From contig NZ_JBNCMT010000002.1 in assembly GCF_049846925.1 (NCBI RefSeq), positions 163,186-227,185 of the forward strand: DNA of 64,000 nucleotides. Direction: 5' to 3'. This document shows, in pieces, positions 59,074-64,000 of the stretch (within the stretch, counting starts at the first letter, position 1; each line of letters opens with the position of its first letter). The translations under genes and the position numbers were made by a program. The notes beneath the pieces are model-generated. The model was not told the origin of the DNA, did no database searches, and saw only the letters and a list, made by a program, of their open reading frames with translations. The DNA comes from Brevibacillus_H sp049846925. GTDB lineage: Bacteria; Bacillota; Bacilli; Brevibacillales; Brevibacillaceae.

Positions 59074-60633
59074 CTAGTTTTTCATTTCAGCAAGAACGTT
59101 TTGGATAATGGACATGATCTCTTCTCGGGTAATGTTCATACCTGATACTTGATCTGCAACTTTGGAAGCGACCTGTATTTCACCAGCACTCTCAACTACA
59201 TTGACGGATTGTTTCTCATTTGATTGCTCCACCACATTCGCTGATTGTTTTTCTCTCGATTGCTCTCCCTGGTTCGCTCTTGCCATCTCCTTGATGCCGA
59301 AAGCCACCCGTTTCACATTTAGCAAATGCATAGGGCCGATATTGTCAGAGGTGATATTGTTGCCAAAAGAACCACAGCCAAGTGTCATGGATGGCTGGAT
59401 TCCGGTCGTTGCCCCAATTGCTCCAAAAGTAGTTCCTGCGTTCACGATAATCCGGGATGCTGGCTTTTCAACAGCAAACGCTTCGATTATCTTCATGTCT
59501 TCACAATGGATGCCAAGTGAATGTCCCAACCCGCCAAGCTCAAGAAGCGCAATAGAAAGCTTGCACGCCTCCTGCCAATCAGACACGGTATAAAAGGCCA
59601 GGATGGGAGACAGCTTCTCCACCGATAACGGTGCATGCTTGCCTACTTCTGTCTCATGTGCGATAAGAACTTTGGCACTCGTAGGAACCTTGATACCAGC
59701 TATGTTTGCAATTTTTTGAGGTGATTGACCGACAATGGCAGGATTGAGTGAACCGTTTGAGAGAATGACTGCTTCAACCTTTTCTTTCTGCTCGTCATTG
59801 AGCCAGAAAGCACCTTGCTGCACGAGTGCGGCGATGACCTTTTGCTGAATCGCCTCATCTACAATAATGGCCTGCTCGGAGGCGCAGATCGTCCCGTGAT
59901 CAAATGTCTTGCTCCCAATGATCTCTTGAACAGCCCTGTTGATGTTGGCACTTGAATGGATATAAACTGGCACATTTCCCGGACCAACTCCGTATGCTGG
60001 TTTGCCTGAACTGTATGCTGCCTTGACCATGCCGATTCCACCAGTAGCCAAAATCACATTGGTCATTTTGTGTGTCATCAGCTCCTGTGTTGCTGCCAGG
60101 GTAGGCTGTGTAATGCAAGCTAGCAGTCCAGCCGGTGCACCTGCACTATCTGCTGCAAGTTGCAAAATTCTGGTTGCTTCCACAGAGCAGCGAGTGGCCT
60201 GTGGATGTGGACTAAAGACAATCGCATTTCTTGCCTTGACGGCAATCAGCGACTTGAAAATAACGGTAGAAGTCGGATTCGTAGAGGGAATGATCCCTGC
60301 AACAACACCTACTGGCTGTGCTACATCCCATACCTTGCGCCGTTCATCTCGAGCGATAATTCCTACCGTTTTGAGGTCCTTTATCGAGTGATATACCTCT
60401 GTTGCCGCAAACATGTTTTTGACTAGCTTGTCAGCAGCAATCCCGTACCCAGTCTCTTCATGAGCCATATCAGCGAGCTTCCTTGCTTCCTGCCTGGTTG
60501 CTTCCGCCATCTCTTTTACGATCCGATCAATTTGTTCCTGTGTCATCCGCTCAATCTCTGCCTGAGCGGTTTTTGCCTGCTGGAGCAAATGGCGAACTTC
60601 TTGTATGGACAACAAATCCTTATCGACAATCAT
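59074..60633 (-). CDS. eutE: CoA-acylating acetaldehyde dehydrogenase EutE with repeat tail and encapsulation peptide
   Basis: 519 aa. The catalytic core is normal (PTSTVIFKSLIAVKARNAIVFSPHP, ATGGIGMVKAAYSSGKPAYGVGPGN, Cys in TICASEQAIIV). After residue 440 there is a linker with two copies of EQSxEKQSxNVVE and a C-terminal amphipathic helix (ITREEIMSIIQNVLAEMKN), which looks like an encapsulation peptide. It makes acetyl-CoA and NADH from acetaldehyde. The start overlaps the previous gene by 4 bp. Confidence 0.94.
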   Translation of the reverse strand: MIVDKDLLSIQEVRHLLQQAKTAQAEIERMTQEQIDRIVKEMAEATRQEARKLADMAHEETGYGIAADKLVKNMFAATEVYHSIKDLKTVGIIARDERRKVWDVAQPVGVVAGIIPSTNPTSTVIFKSLIAVKARNAIVFSPHPQATRCSVEATRILQLAADSAGAPAGLLACITQPTLAATQELMTHKMTNVILATGGIGMVKAAYSSGKPAYGVGPGNVPVYIHSSANINRAVQEIIGSKTFDHGTICASEQAIIVDEAIQQKVIAALVQQGAFWLNDEQKEKVEAVILSNGSLNPAIVGQSPQKIANIAGIKVPTSAKVLIAHETEVGKHAPLSVEKLSPILAFYTVSDWQEACKLSIALLELGGLGHSLGIHCEDMKIIEAFAVEKPASRIIVNAGTTFGAIGATTGIQPSMTLGCGSFGNNITSDNIGPMHLLNVKRVAFGIKEMARANQGEQSREKQSANVVEQSNEKQSVNVVESAGEIQVASKVADQVSGMNITREEIMSIIQNVLAEMKN

Positions 60634-61130
60634 GCGGTGCCATCACCCCGCCTCGCTTTCCAATCTTGCAGGCATCGAATCAAATCTTCTTTTCGGGAAG
60701 AACTGATTTCCTGTCCGGAAAGCGGAAAATCAGCCAGTTCACGTGCAAGCTTGCGCAATTCTGCCACGGTCATTTGCTCCCATCTTTCCGAAGTGCCCCC
60801 TGCTTCGCTTGCATCCGTTTCTGGATCGGCCTTATCTGCAGCCTCTTTCAATTGTGACCAAAGCATCTGCGAAATGCTCTGATCCGGTCTGGGAATCACA
60901 TGAGAGGACAATAACGTGCCGACCCGATTCGCTTCACTCGCACCAATTTCAACCGCTGCCTTCACCGAAGCCACATCTCCGACTATGTAGATGGTAACGA
61001 TCCCGGCATCCGCCCCCTGATAGGTAACTACCTTGACATCTGCTGCCTTGGCCGCCGCATCTGCCGCAGCGATTAGTGCCGGATACCCCCACGTCTCAAT
61101 CATTCCTAGTGACAGTTGTCTTCCGCTCAA
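60630..61130 (-). CDS. EutK-like shell protein with C-terminal SAP/Rho_N-like tail
   Basis: 166 aa, TTG start behind AAGGAG. N-terminal BMC domain (residues 1-90, LGMIETWGYPALIAAADAAAKAADVKV), an acidic linker (about 95-120), then MTVAELRKLARELADFPLSGQEISSSRKEDLIRCL, which fits a small SAP/Rho-N-type nucleic-acid-binding fold. EutK of enterics also has a BMC plus a small helical domain. Residues 1-90 resemble EutM. Confidence 0.85.
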   Translation of the reverse strand: MSGRQLSLGMIETWGYPALIAAADAAAKAADVKVVTYQGADAGIVTIYIVGDVASVKAAVEIGASEANRVGTLLSSHVIPRPDQSISQMLWSQLKEAADKADPETDASEAGGTSERWEQMTVAELRKLARELADFPLSGQEISSSRKEDLIRCLQDWKARRGDGTA

Positions 61131-61164
61131 CTACTCCTTCCTCCTTTCTTTGCCCGACCACTCT

Positions 61165-61827
61165 TCACCCCAACCGGATAGGTGATTGAGCAACACTTCT
61201 TACTGCCTCTGCAAAAGCATGTGCTGCTGCCTGGCATGCTGACTGACTTCCCGTTAATAATCCTCCACCGAAATTGGTTTCTGTTGGCGGACCGTAGAAC
61301 TGCTGTATGGTTACGTCTGCCGCTTTCAAAGCAGCATCCAATCCGTACATCGCTTCCAATGGAGGGGCGATCAAATAGGCCAGTGGAGAGCCTTCCTTGA
61401 TGCCAGCGACGTGAGACAGATACGATCCGGTTCTCGAAATGACGTGCGCATAATAGGCATGTGTCGCTTCAGCGTTCAAGGCGTAAAAGCATGCCCCGTT
61501 CTCCATCATGGAAATCGCCGCATCCAGCCCGCTGCTTACTTCCGATGGTGTCGCCCCTCCCAGAATCCCGATAAACTCTCCTGAGAGCGGACCAGATGCA
61601 TGGGCAGAACCCGCATAAAAAGATTTGGCATAGACGACTTCCACTGCTGCCTTTTTCGTTGCCTCATCCAGAGCCGTGTAGCCCACATCGTCAATGCTTG
61701 AAGTGAGCATGCCCAGACTTCGAATCGAAGGTGGAAGTTGCAATTTTTCTGCCAGCCCTGCATCGACATTGGGAATAATCCTAACTGCCAGTGGCACGGC
61801 CCGTATTGGCTGCCCGTTCACTCTCAT
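61165..61827 (-). CDS. eutL: Microcompartment shell protein EutL (tandem BMC)
   Basis: 220 aa from the ATG at 61827; upstream in-frame codons run through the terminator in the leader and are not used. Two BMC domains: VPLAVRIIPNVDAGLAEKLQLPPSIRSLGMLTSSIDDVGY and GILGGATPSEVSSGLDAAI. Trimeric shell protein with a gated pore. First gene of the eut operon. Confidence 0.93.
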   Translation of the reverse strand: MRVNGQPIRAVPLAVRIIPNVDAGLAEKLQLPPSIRSLGMLTSSIDDVGYTALDEATKKAAVEVVYAKSFYAGSAHASGPLSGEFIGILGGATPSEVSSGLDAAISMMENGACFYALNAEATHAYYAHVISRTGSYLSHVAGIKEGSPLAYLIAPPLEAMYGLDAALKAADVTIQQFYGPPTETNFGGGLLTGSQSACQAAAHAFAEAVRSVAQSPIRLG

Positions 61828-61856
61828 CCCCCCCTTTCCTTTTTCTCCAACGTTCA

Positions 61857-61911
61857 CAAAACAAAAAGACGCCAGCATCGAAGAAATCTCTTCGAGCATG
61901 GCGCCGTTGCC
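61857..61911 (-). promoter_or_regulatory. EutV (ANTAR) antitermination leader before eutL
   Basis: On the minus strand a hairpin GGC-AACGGC-GCC (61900-61911), whose loop has A1 and G4, overlaps the 5' arm of a terminator (GGCGCCA...TCGAAGA / TCTTCGA...TGGCGTC, 61868-61905) followed by TTTTTGTTTT. The decamer CAAGTGAATA lies just before it, as it does before the eutA site. Confidence 0.75.
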
Positions 61912-62093
61912 TGTTTATTCACTTGTAAAAACTAATAACTTAAATTTTCAGATAATTACTGTTAGTTACACTTTACACCGGAACCGACGAATGTGCAAGC
62001 GCTTTCTTTTTAATATGTTAAGGAAATTTATACCAACAATCATCTCTTTGATATTAAGATAAATCTATGTAGTCTAGCAAAGGAGCTGAAACA

Positions 62094-62975
62094 ATGAAAG
62101 AACAGATCCTATCACTTTTCCGTGAAGCAGGTTTAGCCAAATACGCAGAAGATTTTTCCCCGTTGATTCGCCCGTCCATTCGACTTTTTACCCATCCTGC
62201 CAACGAGGATGATCTCCCTCTGGGCTCGTCAAAAATAGGTGGCACCCCGGACCTGCCACCTCATTTTGAATGGCCCCGCTGGAAAGTTTATACGATGTCT
62301 TTCCTTGGACAGATTAATCTGGCCGAGCTGCCAAATGCTCCGGGTACGACACTTCCTAAGAAAGGCATTCTCTATTTTTTCTATGCCGTGTCTGCGATGT
62401 ATGATGATGACGATTTTTATGACAGCACAGATACTGCTCGTGTCCTTTATTTTGAGGGAGATGTATCTGAATTAAAGCGACACCCCTATCCGCCTGATTT
62501 TGACGATTATATCGTAGATGATCAGGAGACACGTTTTGCCCTCTGTTCCTTAACGTTTTCGGTTGAGTGGACCGTCCCCCCTTCCGAGTCTGCGAATATG
62601 GCGGGTCTGGGTATGAGTTGGAGCCAAAATCGCGAAGATTACGATACCTATTGGGATGTTTTTCTGCCGAAACACTGGGAAGCTTGCATTGCTAACGGTG
62701 GGAATCCACCCATCAATCGATTGTTAGGAAACCCTGAGCAGATCCAAGGAGATATGCAATGTGATTGCGTAAGGTATCTGCGAGATGATTGCAGCGACAA
62801 GGCAGATCTGCTTTCCGAAGCAAAAAAATGGCATCTGCTGCTGCAGCTTGATTCTGAAGAGGAAAAAACCAAGATGATGTGGGGAGATGTCGGCTGCGTC
62901 TATTTTTGGATCCATGAGGATGATCTTGCCCGAGGAAATTTTGACAATGTGATTTGTATTATGCAATGTTCGTAG
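62094..62975 (+). CDS. DUF1963 (YwqG-like) protein
   Basis: 293 aa, ATG with AAAGGAG upstream. YwqG family: SKIGGTPDLPPHFEWPRW at the start, FLGQINLAELPN, GILYFFYA, and LLQLDSEEE near the end with WGDVGCVYFWIHEDDLARGNF. The fold resembles SUKH-associated proteins; function unknown. Stand-alone gene. Confidence 0.88.
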   Translation: MKEQILSLFREAGLAKYAEDFSPLIRPSIRLFTHPANEDDLPLGSSKIGGTPDLPPHFEWPRWKVYTMSFLGQINLAELPNAPGTTLPKKGILYFFYAVSAMYDDDDFYDSTDTARVLYFEGDVSELKRHPYPPDFDDYIVDDQETRFALCSLTFSVEWTVPPSESANMAGLGMSWSQNREDYDTYWDVFLPKHWEACIANGGNPPINRLLGNPEQIQGDMQCDCVRYLRDDCSDKADLLSEAKKWHLLLQLDSEEEKTKMMWGDVGCVYFWIHEDDLARGNFDNVICIMQCS

Positions 62976-63234
62976 GGGCTTACAATAGAGGTATTTACTG
63001 CCCGCTTGGACAAGGAAGGAAACAAGGGAACAAACTTCTTGCACCCTCCACGTTACTATCAAAAGGGAATAACTTTAATTAATCTTTAAACGGTAATCTG
63101 TAAATAGATACTACTCAATCTAACTCTATTTAACAAACAATTAAAATGAATTGCTATCCTCTCCATTCCCTGTTATTCTAATAAAGAATTATTTTTGTTC
63201 GGAGTAAAGGATAACAGAGGTATCAATTTTCGTC
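62976..63234. other. Intergenic stretch upstream of the csp gene
   Basis: AT-rich. No gene or convincing structure is seen before the cold-shock promoter. Confidence 0.4.
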
Positions 63235-63263
63235 TTGACAATCCTAAGAGCAAGGATAGTAAT
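63235..63263 (+). promoter_or_regulatory. Promoter of the cold-shock gene
   Basis: TTGACA (63235-63240) and AGTAAT (63258-63263) are 17 bases apart. The short leader holds a hairpin GTGTG-GTTAT-CACAC and AGGAGG before the ATG. Confidence 0.75.
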
Positions 63264-63297
63264 ACATGTGTGGTTATCACACTAGGAGGCAACAACA

Positions 63298-63498
63298 ATG
63301 GAACAAGGTACAGTAAAATGGTTTAACGCAGAAAAAGGTTTTGGATTTATCGAACGTGAAGGCGCAGAAGACGTATTTGTTCATTTCTCAGCTATCCAAG
63401 GAGAAGGTTTTAAATCTCTTGACGAAGGTCAAAAGGTTACTTTTGAAGTGGAAAAAGGCCAACGTGGACCACAAGCTACTAACGTTAAAAAAGCTTAA
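63298..63498 (+). CDS. Cold-shock protein (CspA/CspB family)
   Basis: 66 aa OB-fold protein with both RNA-binding motifs (KGFGFI and VFVHFSAI). It binds single-stranded nucleic acid and acts as an RNA chaperone. AGGAGG lies eight bases before the start. Own terminator follows. Confidence 0.97.
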   Translation: MEQGTVKWFNAEKGFGFIEREGAEDVFVHFSAIQGEGFKSLDEGQKVTFEVEKGQRGPQATNVKKA

Positions 63499-63516
63499 TA
63501 TTGTCAACAAATATAG

Positions 63517-63546
63517 ACAGACTCTTTTTTAAGAGTCTGTTTTTTA
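63517..63546 (+). terminator. Terminator of the csp gene
   Basis: ACAGACTCTT pairs with AAGAGTCTGT (63531-63540), followed by TTTTTTA. Confidence 0.88.
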
Positions 63547-63569
63547 TTGCCTAAAAAAACAATTAAAAA

Positions 63570-63596
63570 CCCTACTCAAGGAGAAAATGAGTAGGG
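63570..63596 (-). terminator. Minus-strand terminator-like hairpin
   Basis: CCCTACTCA (63570-63578) pairs with TGAGTAGGG (63588-63596); on the minus strand TTTTTAATTGTTTTTTT follows. Confidence 0.7.
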
Positions 63597-63817
63597 AAAT
63601 TGAACAAGTACAGCAAATGGTAGACTGAGTATAACATAGTACACTTGAAATCCCTAATTAATTTTGCAAATTCGCAAACAAAGAATAGTTCGATGTCATT
63701 TATGGGGGAACATCAGCAGTAAGAAAATTTTTGTACGTTTATGCTAAAATCCTTGATTTACAAGTAATGTACCGAAAATGGTAATAGCTGTCCATAAAGT
63801 TATATAGATAATACCAG
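63597..63817. other. Stretch between two minus-strand terminators
   Basis: AT-rich, no ORF and no 5S rRNA. A TATACT box on the minus strand near 63632 could start a short RNA ending at the hairpin at 63570-63596. Confidence 0.3.
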
Positions 63818-63867
63818 TAAAAAAAGCTCATAAACCTATCTGTTTAGATAGACTCATGAGCTTTTTT
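63818..63867 (-). terminator. Terminator of the rRNA operon
   Basis: AAAAAAGCTCAT pairs with ATGAGCTTTTTT, with an inner CTATC/GATAG stem; T-run on the minus strand. It lies about 50 bases after the 23S end. Confidence 0.8.
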
Positions 63868-63917
63868 GCTCCCTGAAAACTGGATACGCAATGTAAATTT
63901 GGCTAAGGAAAATACGT

Positions 63918-64000
63918 GGATAAGTCCTCGACCGATTAGTATTCGTCAGCTCCATGCGTTACCGCACTTCCACACCGAACCTATCAACCTTATCGTCTAT
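63918..64000 (-). rRNA. 23S rRNA, 3' end (partial)
   Basis: The reverse complement ends ...GAATACTAATCGGTCGAGGACTTATCC, preceded by GGTTCGGTGTGGAAG, the conserved 3' terminus of 23S rRNA. The rest lies beyond the right edge. No 5S follows before the terminator. Confidence 0.93.

Noticed and set aside
1..64000. CRISPR arrays, tRNA genes, prophage modules, replication origin
   Set aside because: No regularly spaced repeats, no cloverleaf-like sequence and no phage structural gene were recognised on reading. A covariance search would be needed to exclude tRNAs.

Overview
The window looks like chromosomal DNA of a Gram-positive, spore-former-type Bacillota, most likely Brevibacillus or a close relative in Paenibacillaceae. 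This is inferred from strong AGGAGG-type ribosome binding sites with frequent GTG/TTG starts, compact rho-independent terminators, and a gene set (gal/mgl, YesMN-type sensors, a vitamin-B12-type eut microcompartment operon, CheV, BlaI/BlaR-like pair, a class-I c-di-GMP riboswitch) typical of that group. The right edge enters the 3' end of a 23S rRNA gene on the minus strand.

Layout. 1-5.6 kb: a cyclic-di-GMP block. A PAS-GGDEF-EAL protein (cut by the left edge) and a dCACHE-HAMP-PAS-GGDEF cyclase lie on the minus strand. Divergently, a c-di-GMP-I riboswitch with an overlapping terminator precedes a small membrane cyclase. 5.7-6.5 kb: frameshifted 3' remnant of an OLD-like ATPase/TOPRIM nuclease. 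6.73-11.71 kb: a complete Tn3-type transposon structure with 52-bp perfect terminal inverted repeats starting GGGG and a 5-bp target duplication. It carries a metallo-hydrolase and a tetR-MFS efflux pair. Only scraps of its transposase remain, next to an IS3 scrap and a tyrosine recombinase broken by an amber codon. 11.8-17.3 kb: a second metallo-hydrolase, an OppA-type lipoprotein, a BlaI/BlaR1-like pair with matching operators in front of itself and of doxX, and a GNAT.

17.4-36.8 kb: galactose metabolism. galT-galK-galE-(catalytically degenerate M24 protein)-ROK regulator form one operon, with divergent pgcA (phosphoglucomutase). Further on come a methyltransferase, a chemoreceptor, the mglBAC galactose ABC importer, and a three-component sensor (binding lipoprotein, YesM-type kinase, YesN-type regulator). 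Together these would sense and import galactose, run the Leloir pathway and deliver glucose-6-phosphate.

37-48 kb: a CoA-disulfide-reductase/rhodanese/TusA/DsrE fusion behind a CsoR/CstR-type palindrome; a nudix scrap; a methyltransferase; a patch of decayed genes, including a collapsed copy of the SUKH/SIMPL locus that lies 4 kb away; a MASE3-PAS-GGDEF-EAL protein; and cheV.

48.1-61.9 kb: a 15-gene ethanolamine utilisation operon. In transcription order: eutL, a EutK-like shell protein, eutE, eutM, pduL-like, an unnamed gene, eutN, eutS, eutP, eutW, eutV, eutA, eutB, eutC, a 44-codon membrane ORF, and an APC-type permease. Two hairpins with the ANTAR hexaloop signature (A1, G4) overlap terminators, one before eutL and one between eutV and eutA. 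They are the likely EutV antitermination targets. 62-64 kb: a DUF1963 gene, a cold-shock gene and the rRNA end. No CRISPR array and no tRNA gene were recognised.
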